A DNA stretch of 64,000 bases from Brevibacillus composti (GTDB taxonomy: Bacteria; Bacillota; Bacilli; Brevibacillales; Brevibacillaceae): NCBI RefSeq assembly GCF_016406105.1, contig NZ_CP066308.1, positions 3,211,501 through 3,275,500 of the forward strand, read 5' to 3'. The notes under the pieces were generated by a model. That model was not told the origin of the DNA, did no database searches, and saw nothing but the letters and a program-made list of their open reading frames with translations. The position numbers and the translations under genes are program-made. Positions 7,823 to 17,330 of this stretch are shown here, in pieces; position 1 is the first letter of the stretch; each line of letters opens with the position of its first letter.

Positions 7823-9458
7823 GGGGCTGCTGAACGGTTTTCAAACTTCAAAAATGTTTCCAAAAGCAGGAATTCTATAGGAAAGAAGACGGTTTAACCA
7901 GGAGACAAAAAAATCCCGCAGCCTACGCTCGAGGTTCATCACCAGGAGCTGAAGCGCGATGACGGTTTCACTTGTTTTCGCAAGGCATGCTCGAATACGG
8001 CCAAGCCCATACCTGCGCTTGCCCTCACCAAATTTGCCTTCTATGGCGTTGCGTTTTCGTGCATCTTGTCTTGCGACTCGCCGTTGTTCTGTCGCTTCTT
8101 CGCCTTGTACGGGACGGCCAAGCGCCGGACCGCTCAAACGAATGCCATGCGCTTTGCAAAATGCCCTGTTTTGCCGGGTGCGATAGATTTGATCGGCAAG
8201 TACCGCCTTCGGGTAACAACCAAAGCGTCTCTTGTATGCTTCTACAGATTCGATCAGCGTCACCCCTTCGTTGAAGCTGTCCCATGATAGACGCTCCAGA
8301 AAAGCATAACCGTTCACCATGCTGACCGATACTTTGGCGCCAAACTCTACTCGCGCTTTCGCTTTGCCGCGTACGACCGGGCGGACGTGCGGTTGGTGGA
8401 TGCTCACGATTCGATCTTCGATCTGATGCGTTTTGCGTTCAAACATCATGCGTTGCTGTCGATACAGTTCCTGAATCACAAGCAAGTCGCGATATTGTTT
8501 CCGGCTCAAAAGTGTCAGCGGCTGCCGTGAGGCCATGTTGCGGATAATTTGAAGGTTACGTGCTACATACCGGAGTTGCTTGCCGATCGCTCGACGAATC
8601 ACCTTGCCGTTTGCACGACGCTGTTTGGCCACGGCCAGGTACTCCTTTCGAGCTTTATCCCGATAAGTCCGTGGTTTGCGGGAACGACCAATCTGTGGAG
8701 CATGTAACGTATCGATGATCTCCTCCAGTTTCTCACGCGCCTCGTTCAGCAAGTTCAAATCGGTTGGGTACGCCACATCCGCCGGGGCACACGTGGCATC
8801 CAGCAACAAGACACCCTGGTTCGGATCTTCTTCGGAAGTTGAGCGACGCTTGGTCGTACGTTTGCCTTTGGATGTTGTACCGGATTTTGGTTCATCGTCA
8901 TGGTCGGAATCTGGTGTTGATTTGGCGGCCTCGACCGCGATGATCTCGTTGATTTCACGGAGAACTTGCTCGCCCAGACGTTTGCGAAAATGCGTCATGA
9001 GCGACGGGTGAAACGGTGGATGATCCTGATAGCCTTCCAACCCGATGAAGTATTGCAGATACGGGTTTTCGACAATCTGCTGGACCGTTTCACGGTCCGA
9101 CAACTGCAAGCGTTCCTGAATGATGAGGGCACCAAGGGCGACGCGAATCGAAACGGCCTTTTGACCACGAAACGAGTTACGGAAGGACTTGGCGTACTTT
9201 CCTTCCGCATACGCCCACGGTACCAACTGAGCCAGCTTTGCCCAACGATTTTCTTTATTCAACTTGCCGCCAAACGGCAAGAAAAAATCATCCGGAAGAA
9301 GCAATTGGTTTTCACGATGAGAGACGTATTGGTACATCCAGATCAGCCCCATGTGCAAGGAATTTGAAGGGAAATCGTTGATTTCCTTGCACATGATTTC
9401 CACACAAACTAGGAAAAACCCTTGTGGCTACTGGATTTTTAATCTGTTCAGCAGACCC
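7823..9458 (-). mobile_element. IS1182/IS5-superfamily insertion sequence, 1636 bp
   Basis: The element is bounded by inverted ends GGGGCTGCTGAAC (left) and GGGTCTGCTGAAC (right, as complement), differing at one base. A TAATTA duplication flanks it. It carries one transposase gene on the minus strand filling most of its length. The near-perfect ends, exact duplication and intact transposase indicate a recent insertion. Composition is more GC-rich than the AT-rich gene it entered. Confidence 0.88.
7841..9394 (-). CDS. IS1182-type DDE transposase
   Basis: The transposase has 517 residues from ATG 9394; an in-frame GTG at 9403 would add 3. It is uninterrupted. The N-terminal DUF772-like segment (RVALGALIIQERLQLSDRE, then NPYLQYFIGL and HPSLMTHFRKRLG) is typical of IS5/IS1182 transposases. 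The DDE core follows, with a DAT segment (LLDATCAPADVAYPTD) and a C-terminal region around NAIEGKFGEGKRRYGL containing the catalytic Glu. It would cut and join the element's own ends. No strong ribosome binding site is seen at either start. Confidence 0.9.
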   Translation of the reverse strand: MCKEINDFPSNSLHMGLIWMYQYVSHRENQLLLPDDFFLPFGGKLNKENRWAKLAQLVPWAYAEGKYAKSFRNSFRGQKAVSIRVALGALIIQERLQLSDRETVQQIVENPYLQYFIGLEGYQDHPPFHPSLMTHFRKRLGEQVLREINEIIAVEAAKSTPDSDHDDEPKSGTTSKGKRTTKRRSTSEEDPNQGVLLLDATCAPADVAYPTDLNLLNEAREKLEEIIDTLHAPQIGRSRKPRTYRDKARKEYLAVAKQRRANGKVIRRAIGKQLRYVARNLQIIRNMASRQPLTLLSRKQYRDLLVIQELYRQQRMMFERKTHQIEDRIVSIHQPHVRPVVRGKAKARVEFGAKVSVSMVNGYAFLERLSWDSFNEGVTLIESVEAYKRRFGCYPKAVLADQIYRTRQNRAFCKAHGIRLSGPALGRPVQGEEATEQRRVARQDARKRNAIEGKFGEGKRRYGLGRIRACLAKTSETVIALQLLVMNLERRLRDFFVSWLNRLLSYRIPAFGNIFEV

Positions 9459-9464
9459 TAATTA
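9459..9464. repeat. Right copy of the 6-bp target-site duplication (TAATTA)
   Basis: This matches 7817-7822 exactly and abuts the right IS end. Reading resumes in the peptidase frame at 9465. Confidence 0.85.
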
Positions 9465-9937
9465 CAAGATATCTTCACTTGGATAGCTTCTCAGTTAGGA
9501 AGTATGATCGTGTTAGCAGGGGACAGCAGATTGGTATTTCCGGAAATACGGGGGCACCGGGAGAAAGTGAGGGTAGAGGTTATCACTTACACTTTGATGT
9601 AAACAATGTTAATAATCCAACTCCATCTTACTCACAGACAATTAATCCGGAATATTTTTGGCCAAATATTTTCAACTTTGTAATAACGAGTGAAAGTGAC
9701 GATAGTCACCATAGTGATCATCTGCATTTTAGTTATGATGATCCAGAGTATTTTATAGATCAAATATTGATTGATTACGTTGGGGAAGACAAGTTTAATG
9801 AATGGATGTACAACAGTGCACCTGAAGATAGGACATTGACAAACTTAAAGAAGCATTTTAACATAACAGACAAGAAAATCGAAAAACTAGACAAAGATGC
9901 CAAAGATAAGGCCACAAAAGGAAAAAAGTAAGAGATT

Positions 9938-9973
9938 AAATAAAGCCAGACCACTAATGGCCTGGCTTTATTT
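9938..9973. terminator. Bidirectional terminator between the peptidase and the lipoprotein gene
   Basis: AAATAAAGCCAG at 9938-9949 pairs perfectly with CTGGCTTTATTT at 9962-9973. The A- and T-rich stem ends give both converging genes a U tract. The lipoprotein stop lies inside the hairpin. Confidence 0.75.
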
Positions 9974-10510
9974 AATTCGAAGGGTAATGTATTTTACAGG
10001 GCTCTGATCAGTATCAAAAGTAAATATTAATAAATAATTAATTACCTCATATTCTAAAATATAAGTATTATCCCCCGTATCATCTAGTATCGTACGTGAA
10101 GGTTTACCTAAAGATTTACTAATCTCATTAGGTTTTCCTGTAATACCAACTATTTTGGGCTCCGCATTAATAAGAACAACTTTACTTTCCTCTTTTATTT
10201 CATCAATGGAAGTAGCATAATCCTCAAACTCCAGACTAAAGCCATCATAATACATTGAAAATCCGTACTCCGAATTTCCAGTTCTTATGGGTTTTCCAAA
10301 ATTATGCACCACCTCCTTTTTACTTGCTCCTATTTCAATCGAAATACCTTCCAAAGCCCCAATTTTAGCCTTTTCTAAAATGTCTACTTTACTAACACTC
10401 TCTTCCGTTCCATAACTATGGACACAGCCTAATAACATCGTAAAAAGCAGACTTCCTATACAAAAAAATGCACGATTTTTTTTAAACAATCGAGCCTCCC
10501 TCCTCTCCAT
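9968..10510 (-). CDS. Lipoprotein, DUF4309-like
   Basis: The 180-residue protein has a basic N-terminus and a hydrophobic segment ending in the lipobox LLGC (Cys at about 29), so it should be lipid-anchored outside the membrane. The mature part has two similar modules: GISIEIGASKKEVVHNFGKP, and KIVGITGKPNEISKSLGKP, each with a Gly-Lys-Pro turn followed by a Tyr-rich strand. This is the pattern seen in DUF4309 proteins of Bacillales. Function is unknown. It is AT-rich like the adjacent peptidase and is probably part of the same acquired segment. An internal ATG near residue 25 is too late for a signal peptide. Confidence 0.7.
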   Translation of the reverse strand: MERREARLFKKNRAFFCIGSLLFTMLLGCVHSYGTEESVSKVDILEKAKIGALEGISIEIGASKKEVVHNFGKPIRTGNSEYGFSMYYDGFSLEFEDYATSIDEIKEESKVVLINAEPKIVGITGKPNEISKSLGKPSRTILDDTGDNTYILEYEVINYLLIFTFDTDQSPVKYITLRIK

Positions 10511-10666
10511 ATAAATATTTTACCATTAAATGGTTATTATTCAATTACATTTTCCAATTATGTACTTTTATACTAGAATTCACTTTCTTGGTGTGAATGA
10601 TAATGTTTGTATAGTTGCTTTTTCATCATCAGAGATTTAACTTTTTTAGAACTGTCAACGCCGGAA

Positions 10667-11469
10667 TTAATTTGACCCACTAGCGCCGGGATAATTTTGA
10701 CCCACCTGAGCGCCTGGCGTCGAATAGATTCCGGTTATCAGTTTTTCCTTTAGTCGGTAGCTGTTCCCTCTGATGTTTACGACGTGGGAGTGATGCAATA
10801 AGCGATCAAGAACAGCTGTTGCAAGAACGGGATCACCCATGAGTTCGCCCCACTCGCCGAAGCTCTTATTACTAGTCAGAATCATTCTTCCTTTCTCGTA
10901 GCGTACACAAACCAACTGAAAAAACAGGTTTGCAGCAAGCGGATCGAGGGGGAGGTAGCCCACCTCATCCACGATGAGGATGCGTGGACGGAGATATACC
11001 CTCAATCGCTTATCCAGGCGATTCTCTTCGTAAGCTTTCCGCAAATCGCCCACGAGCTGTGCGAGTGAGACAAAATAGACAGGTAATCCTTGTCCTATGG
11101 CCTCCATGGCAATGGCACCGCTAAATGCGTTTTCCCCACGCCAGGAGGACCGAGAATCAGCACATTTTCTTGCCTCCCGACGAACGTCAGCGCCGCCAAT
11201 TCACGTATCAGTCGCTCATCAATCCCCGGTTGAAAGGAGAAGTCAAACTCGTTCAGCGTGCGCCGATAAGGCAGGTGGGACAGCTTCATGCGAACTTCAA
11301 CATTTCGGCGCTGGCGCTCCTGAATTTCAGCATCCAGCAGTTCATTGAGGAAAGAGAGATACGTGCTTTGGCTGCGACTGGCGGCTTCCAGCTTGGCATC
11401 GAGGGATTGGGCCGCTTGGCCCAATCCGAGCTCCTCTAAACGGTGGCGCGCTTGTTCGAGCTCGATCAT
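10667..11469 (-). pseudogene. istB: IstB helper ATPase, frameshifted
   Basis: The 5' part (11469-11095) encodes the N-terminal helical region and Walker A (GPPGVGKTHLAV) and then runs into a stop. The rest (11107-10667) continues in another frame from MEAIGQGLPVYFVSLAQLV, through Walker B (ILIVDEVGYLP) and sensor LTSNKSFGEW, to the end. Comparison with the expected HLAVALAMEAIG-like sequence suggests loss of one base near 11100-11110. IstB normally assists IstA in target capture. Its ATG overlaps the istA stop by 4 bases (ATGA). Confidence 0.85.
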
Positions 11470-12705
11470 GCGCCCACCTCCACAAGACGCTCATACACGT
11501 CCAACGGACGCACTTCTACGTCTTGAACAGGAATTTGAACGCCTTGCGGCTTTGGATAAGCATATCCCTGAGCCGTACTCAGATTCGCGTATTGGTTCTC
11601 ACACATCACTAGCCTTCGGGATTGGTACTGCTTCTCGTGCCGGGCGATGAGCTGCTTCTCGCAGTATATTTCGACGAATCCGTTTATCTCTCGTACCTTT
11701 GCTTCACGTCCGCTATACCGCCATGGAACGCCATAACGAACGCCGTCGTAGCTCACAAATCCATCACGGCTTACTTTCCGCGGTTCCAATCGGTACTTTG
11801 CCCATCGTTCCGGAGACGGAAGCATACCGAGCTTCTCTTGGGCCAAGCGATCGATCGGTCTTTCCCCAGTTGTACCGTGGATACGACGGTTTTGCTCATC
11901 GCACCAGTGTCTGGCTTGGCGATTTAGGTCACCAAGATCGGTGAATGATCGCCCTGGCATGAAGTTCTGCTCGATGAACTGAACGCTTCTTTCGACCTTT
12001 CCTTTCGTTTGGGGACGTCGTACGCGACAAACCTTGGGGATCAAGCCGATAGCCGCAGCAAAATCTTCAAACAACGGATGCCATCTCGGCTTTCGATCAT
12101 CGCCCATGCCGAGAATAACAGTTTTCATCTGGTCGGTCAGCATCGTCTTCTGTACGCCGCTGAAGTATTCCAGGGCGTTCATCAAACACTGTAAGAAACT
12201 GTGGATGTCGCAGCGTTTCGTAAATTCGATATACATGGCGCGAGAATAACCCAGCACCATGGCAAAGACAGGGATTTTACGCACCCTCACCGTTCAAATC
12301 AACGTACTCGCATATCTTCCAGTCCACTTGCGCTTGCTGCCCAGCTTTTGTCTCGTATCGCTGTACATCCGGTGCTTGTTTGGGAGGGCGATAGGGCTTC
12401 ACATAATCCTTGATGATCGTGATTCCCCCTGTGTATCCAAGCTCCTTTAGGAGACGATACAGCACCTCACAATTGAATATCCCCTTGGCCATGTATTGAT
12501 CCAATTGGGACTTGTATGGATCAAGTTTTGAAGGTCTTTTTTTGCGGGGACGGGTCGCAGGGATTCCATCGGCTCGAAGATATTTGCGAATCGTATTTCT
12601 TGAAAAACCCGTTTCCCGCGTGATTTCACGTATGCTCTTGCCGGTTGCTTGCAGTTCATGTAATCCAATCACAGCCCACTCCTTAGCATATTTCCTCCTC
12701 TCCAA
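11466..12705 (-). pseudogene. istA: IstA transposase, frameshifted
   Basis: Residues 1-142 (12705-12277) carry the HTH (KSIREITRETGFSRNTIRKY) and the start of the DDE core (QAQVDWK). The frame then ends at NGEGA. The remainder (12290-11466) continues with VRKIPVFAMVLGYSRAMY, the second Asp in MLTDQMK and the Glu in KGKVERSVQF, then the C-terminal beta-barrel region. A GGG where GG would keep the frame, near 12283-12286, explains the break as a one-base insertion. Otherwise the gene looks full length. Confidence 0.85.
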
Positions 12706-12839
12706 ATATCTTGGCCGATATTTTCGAGGAGATATATTCTACAGGGGTGGGTCATTTTCATTCCGGCGAAGATGGGTCAATTATATCCTGGCGGTGACAT
12801 GAACGTATATTCTTCTTCCAACAAGGTACTCGCTCCCCC

Positions 12840-12884
12840 AAAAAAACCTGTTTGCACTTCGGCACAGTCGGCCTCGCAAACAGG
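12840..12884 (-). terminator. Terminator of the ilv-leu operon
   Basis: On the minus strand GCAAACAGG-type arms (12876-12884 and 12847-12855) pair, followed by seven T. It lies 18 bases past the leuB stop, so the operon ends with leuB and lacks leuCD here. Confidence 0.8.
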
Positions 12885-12901
12885 GTTCTCGTTTGTATTT
12901 C

Positions 12902-13984
12902 TTATTGAGCGGACAATGCTTCGCAGACCAGTCGGCCCATCTCTTTTGTTCCAATGGCTTTGCTGCGGTCGGCCGCGATATCGCCTGTGCGATGGCCTGC
13001 CTCGAGGACGGACCAGACGGCACGCTCCACAGCGTCAGCCGCTTCATCCATGCCAAAGGAGAGACGGAGCATCATCGCGGCGGACAGAATCGTCGCCAGT
13101 GGGTTGGCGATTCCCTGTCCTGCGATGTCGGGTGCCGAGCCGTGGACCGGTTCGTACAGTCCAAAGCTGCCCTCGGCGAGACTTGCCGATGCCAGCATGC
13201 CGATGGAGCCCGTCAGCATCGCAGCCTGATCGCTCAGGATGTCGCCAAACATATTTTCCGTCACAATCACGTCGAATTGCTTCGGCGCACGTACCAATTG
13301 CATCGCGCAAGCATCCACGAGCATGTGGGAGAGTTCGACATCCGGGTAATCGGCGGCGACGCGCTCCGCTACTTTGCGCCAGAGGCGGGAGCTTTCCAGC
13401 ACATTCGCCTTGTCGACCGAGACGAGGCGCTTTTGCCGCTTCCGCGCGACATCGAAGCCGACACGGATGATCCGTTCGATCTCCTGTTCATTGTAGATGC
13501 ACTGATCCTCGGCTACCTCGCCGTTTGGCCCTTCGTAGCGCTTTTTCTCTCCGAAGTAAATTCCCCCGGTCAGTTCGCGAACGACGATCAGATCTACGCC
13601 GGATACCACCTCCGGCTTGAGCGACGAAGCCTCGACCATCGATTCATGCATCGTCGCGGGCCGGATGTTGGCAAACAGGCCCAGCTCTTTGCGAATGCCG
13701 AGCAGTCCCGTTTCCGGGCGAAGATGTCCGGGATTTTGATCCCATTTGGGACCGCCCACAGCACCCAGCATCACGGCATCTGCTTCTTTTGCGATCGAGA
13801 TGGTCTCTTGCGGCAGCGGAGTACCATCGGTGTCAATCGCGATGCCGCCAATGCGACCATATTTGTATTCAAACGTAACTCCTTCGCGTTCCCCGACCAG
13901 GGAGAGAACGTTGACCGCTTCCTCCATGATCTCCGGACCGATTCCATCTCCTGGGAGAACGGCGATGCGATAGGTTTTTTTCAT
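12902..13984 (-). CDS. leuB: 3-isopropylmalate dehydrogenase
   Basis: This NAD-dependent enzyme oxidises and decarboxylates 3-isopropylmalate to 2-oxoisocaproate, the third enzymatic stage of leucine synthesis. The start region [14 protein letters not shown], the substrate-binding [14 protein letters not shown] (about residue 130-145), the [11 protein letters not shown] metal/substrate loop and the [15 protein letters not shown] nucleotide loop are all present. From ATG 13984 the protein has 360 residues, a normal length. In-frame ATGs at 14002 and 13990 are possible, but GCGGGATG before 13984 fits best as binding site. It is the last gene of the operon. Confidence 0.95.
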   Translation of the reverse strand: MKKTYRIAVLPGDGIGPEIMEEAVNVLSLVGEREGVTFEYKYGRIGGIAIDTDGTPLPQETISIAKEADAVMLGAVGGPKWDQNPGHLRPETGLLGIRKELGLFANIRPATMHESMVEASSLKPEVVSGVDLIVVRELTGGIYFGEKKRYEGPNGEVAEDQCIYNEQEIERIIRVGFDVARKRQKRLVSVDKANVLESSRLWRKVAERVAADYPDVELSHMLVDACAMQLVRAPKQFDVIVTENMFGDILSDQAAMLTGSIGMLASASLAEGSFGLYEPVHGSAPDIAGQGIANPLATILSAAMMLRLSFGMDEAADAVERAVWSVLEAGHRTGDIAADRSKAIGTKEMGRLVCEALSAQ

Positions 13985-14131
13985 CTTCATCCCGCTTTTC
14001 ATTCGATATGTTTTAGACAGTATGGGTTATCTCTATAGAGGCTGTGATGTGCAGTTTTTCTTTGTCTGCCTGCTCCTATCCAACCTGCTCTTTTCCGTAC
14101 ATAAAATGGTCTCTTCCACTCTATCCGCTTC

Positions 14132-14166
14132 GCCCAATCCGCCTCACTCTACGCGGGCGGATTGGC
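14132..14166 (-). other. Hairpin in the leuA-leuB gap
   Basis: GCCCAATCCGCC at 14132-14143 pairs with GGCGGATTGGC at 14156-14166. No U tract follows in either direction, so it is not a classic terminator. It may stabilise or process the upstream mRNA between leuA and leuB, a gap of about 200 bases. Confidence 0.45.
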
Positions 14167-14185
14167 AAAGCTGCCTTCTTATTGG

Positions 14186-15721
14186 CTAGTTGGTCGCTCC
14201 CACCAAGACTTCTCCCCGGCGTTCGAGGATCTTGTTGATCGCCCGCACGTAGGCGATCGCGCTGGCTTCGAGCACATCCGTGCTGACTCCGCGGCCCGTT
14301 ACGGTCAATTCTCCTTGCTGCAGGCGGACGAACACTTCGCCAAGCGCATCCTGTCCTTGTGTAACCGACAGGATCTTGTAATCGGTGAGGGTCACCTCTT
14401 CGCCCGTCGCCCGGTCGATCGCTTTGTAGATCGAGTCGACCGAACCGTTTCCGCATGCCGCTTCCTCGCATACCTCGCCGTCCGCCCGCACCAGGCGCAC
14501 ACTGGCAGTCGGAACGGAGAGGTTTCCGTAGCTGAGCTGCACGGACTCCAGACGGTACATTTCTGCGCCGCGCACCATTTTGGCATCGACCAGTGCCAGA
14601 ATGTCATCGTCGCTGATCTCTTTCTTCTTGTCGCACAATTCCTTGAAGGCGGCAAAGGCAGTGTCCACTTCTTCCTGCTCCAGATGATAGCCCAGCTCCA
14701 CCAGCTTTTCTTTGAAAGCGTGGCGGCCGGAGTGTTTGCCCAGCACCAGCTTGTTGGATTTGAAGCCGACGGATTCCGGACGGATGATTTCGTAGGTGGT
14801 CACTTCTTTCAGCACACCGTCCTGGTGAATGCCCGATTCATGGGCAAAGGCGTTGGCTCCCACGACCGCCTTGTTGCCTGGGACGATCATCCCGGTCAGG
14901 CGGCTGACCAGTTGGCTGGTCCGGGCGATTTCCTTCAGCTGCAGCTTGGTCGTCGCTTGATAGAAGTCTTTACGGGTTTCCAGCGCCAAAGCCACTTCCT
15001 CCAGCGCGGCGTTGCCGGCACGCTCGCCGATCCCGTTGATCGTGCCTTCCACCTGTGTTGCCCCTGCCTCGACGGCGGCCAGGCTGTTGGCTACCGCCAT
15101 CCCCAGGTCGTCGTGGCAGTGACAGCTGAGGCGGATGCCTTCGACGCCGGGTACACGCTTCCGCATTTCACGGAAGATGTCACCGTACTGTTGCGGAGTC
15201 ATATATCCCACCGTATCCGGCAGGTTGACCGTAGTCGCCCCTGCCTTGATGACGGCTTCTACCACTTCTGCCAGGAAATCGATCTCGGTCCGCGCAGCAT
15301 CCTCAGCGGAGAACTGCACTTCGGAAAAATACTTCTTGGCGTATTTGACGGCTTCGACTGCCTTTTCCACTACCTGTTCCTTCGACATCCGCAGCTTGTG
15401 CTGGCGATGGATCGGGGATGTTGCCAAAAAGACGTGGAGGCAAGCGTTTTGTGCATGACGCAGCGCTTCGTATGCCGCATCCATGTCACTCTTGACGGAG
15501 CGTGCAAGACTGACAATCGTGGAATTCTTCACACGTCTCGCCACTTCGGCCACGGACTTTTGATCGCCCGGGGAAGCAGCGGCAAAGCCCGCCTCGATTC
15601 GCGTTACGCCCAGCTTCTCTAGTTGTAGGGCGATCTCCACCTTTTCGTTCGTGCTGATGTTGACGCCCGGAGACTGTTCCCCGTCGCGCAGTGTCGTATC
15701 AAAAATCTCAATGGTCCGCAT
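14186..15721 (-). CDS. leuA: 2-isopropylmalate synthase
   Basis: It condenses acetyl-CoA and 2-oxoisovalerate, committing carbon to leucine. The 511-residue protein has the TIM-barrel catalytic domain starting [18 protein letters not shown], the metal-binding [20 protein letters not shown] (His-x-His) and [20 protein letters not shown]-terminal LeuA allosteric dimer domain (about 390-500) gives leucine feedback inhibition in this family. ATG at 15721 has a strong GGAGGTGGAG site. It lies between ilvC and leuB in the operon. Confidence 0.96.
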   Translation of the reverse strand: MRTIEIFDTTLRDGEQSPGVNISTNEKVEIALQLEKLGVTRIEAGFAAASPGDQKSVAEVARRVKNSTIVSLARSVKSDMDAAYEALRHAQNACLHVFLATSPIHRQHKLRMSKEQVVEKAVEAVKYAKKYFSEVQFSAEDAARTEIDFLAEVVEAVIKAGATTVNLPDTVGYMTPQQYGDIFREMRKRVPGVEGIRLSCHCHDDLGMAVANSLAAVEAGATQVEGTINGIGERAGNAALEEVALALETRKDFYQATTKLQLKEIARTSQLVSRLTGMIVPGNKAVVGANAFAHESGIHQDGVLKEVTTYEIIRPESVGFKSNKLVLGKHSGRHAFKEKLVELGYHLEQEEVDTAFAAFKELCDKKKEISDDDILALVDAKMVRGAEMYRLESVQLSYGNLSVPTASVRLVRADGEVCEEAACGNGSVDSIYKAIDRATGEEVTLTDYKILSVTQGQDALGEVFVRLQQGELTVTGRGVSTDVLEASAIAYVRAINKILERRGEVLVGATN

Positions 15722-15782
15722 GAACTCTCCACCTCCACTATTTCCTCTGTAATTCTCGTATTTTTTGCCGTTTTATTTCTTC

Positions 15783-16799
<1,017 letters not shown>

Positions 16800-16829
16800 T
16801 TAGAATCATTATTCTGAATATAACCAGTG

Positions 16830-17330
16830 TTACACGCTGGCCGGTACAGGCACCACACTGCGGGCCATCGCCATCGAACCGGTACGGGTCACTTCGATGA
16901 TGCCGTACGTCTCCAAAAGTACCAGGAGAGCGTCGATTTTCTCGGTGTCGCCCGTCACCTGAACGATCAGCGAATTGGGGCCGACATCGACGATAGTGGC
17001 GCGGAATGGCTCTACGATCGCATTCAGCTCGGCCAGCTGGCTTGGACTGGCACTTACTTTGATCAGCGCAAGCTCCCTCGAGACGAAAGCATTTTCGCTC
17101 AGGTTGGTCACGGTAATCACGTCAATTAATTTATAGAGTTGCTTCATTAATTGATCGATCTTTTGTTCGTCTCCCCCTGTGGTGATGATCATCCGGGAGA
17201 GCCCGGGCTCTTCGCTGCCACCGACGGTAATGCTGTCGATGTTGAAGCCGCGTTGGCCAAACAGGGTGGCGACGCGTGTCAGGACGCCGGGTTGGTCATT
17301 GACGAGGATCGCAATCGTATGTCGCTGCAT
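16830..17330 (-). CDS. ilvN: Acetolactate synthase small (regulatory) subunit
   Basis: The 166-residue protein starts with an ACT domain (TIAILVNDQPGVLTRVATLF, then GFNIDSITVG), which binds valine and confers feedback inhibition on the large subunit. A second ACT-like C-terminal domain follows (ALIKVSASPSQLAELNAIVE, then IVQVTGDTEKIDALLVLL). Its ATG lies directly next to the ilvB stop with no gap, suggesting translational coupling and fixed stoichiometry. It belongs to the long form of the family (IlvH type). Confidence 0.95.
   Translation of the reverse strand: MQRHTIAILVNDQPGVLTRVATLFGQRGFNIDSITVGGSEEPGLSRMIITTGGDEQKIDQLMKQLYKLIDVITVTNLSENAFVSRELALIKVSASPSQLAELNAIVEPFRATIVDVGPNSLIVQVTGDTEKIDALLVLLETYGIIEVTRTGSMAMARSVVPVPASV

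Larger units (their letters stand above)
7474..9931 (+). pseudogene. Secreted M23 peptidase gene split by an IS element
   Basis: Two exon-like pieces, 7474-7822 and 9465-9931, rejoin in the same frame when the IS element and one copy of the 6-bp duplication are removed. The rebuilt protein has 271 residues. It starts with a signal peptide (about 1-23, ending GVAFA), followed by an M23 endopeptidase domain. The metal-binding residues are visible: HKGIDIG in the first piece and HLHFD in the second, with ITRYLHLDSF restored across the junction. A charged Lys-rich tail ends the protein. M23 enzymes cut peptidoglycan cross-bridges outside the cell. As it stands the first piece ends at a stop inside the IS, so activity is lost. 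Confidence 0.9.
10653..12799 (-). mobile_element. IS21-family insertion sequence with two frameshifted genes
   Basis: Both ends start TGTCA and carry repeated TTGACCCA-type subterminal boxes: TGTCAACGCCGGAATTAATT at the left, and TGTCACCGCCAGGATATAAT as complement at the right. This is typical of IS21 ends. Two overlapping genes, istA and istB, read on the minus strand. A GAAC motif lies next to both ends but is offset by one base, so the target duplication is uncertain. Both genes have single-base indels, so the copy is probably inactive unless the indels are sequencing errors. Confidence 0.85.

Noticed and set aside
9401-9403. GTG at 9403 as the only transposase start
   Set aside because: ATG at 9394 is three codons downstream and at least as likely; neither has a strong ribosome binding site, so the ATG was used and the GTG noted.
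10667-12705. Programmed frameshifting as the explanation for the split istA and istB
   Set aside because: IS21 elements express IstA and IstB as separate intact proteins. No slippery heptamer was seen at either site; simple one-base indels explain both breaks.
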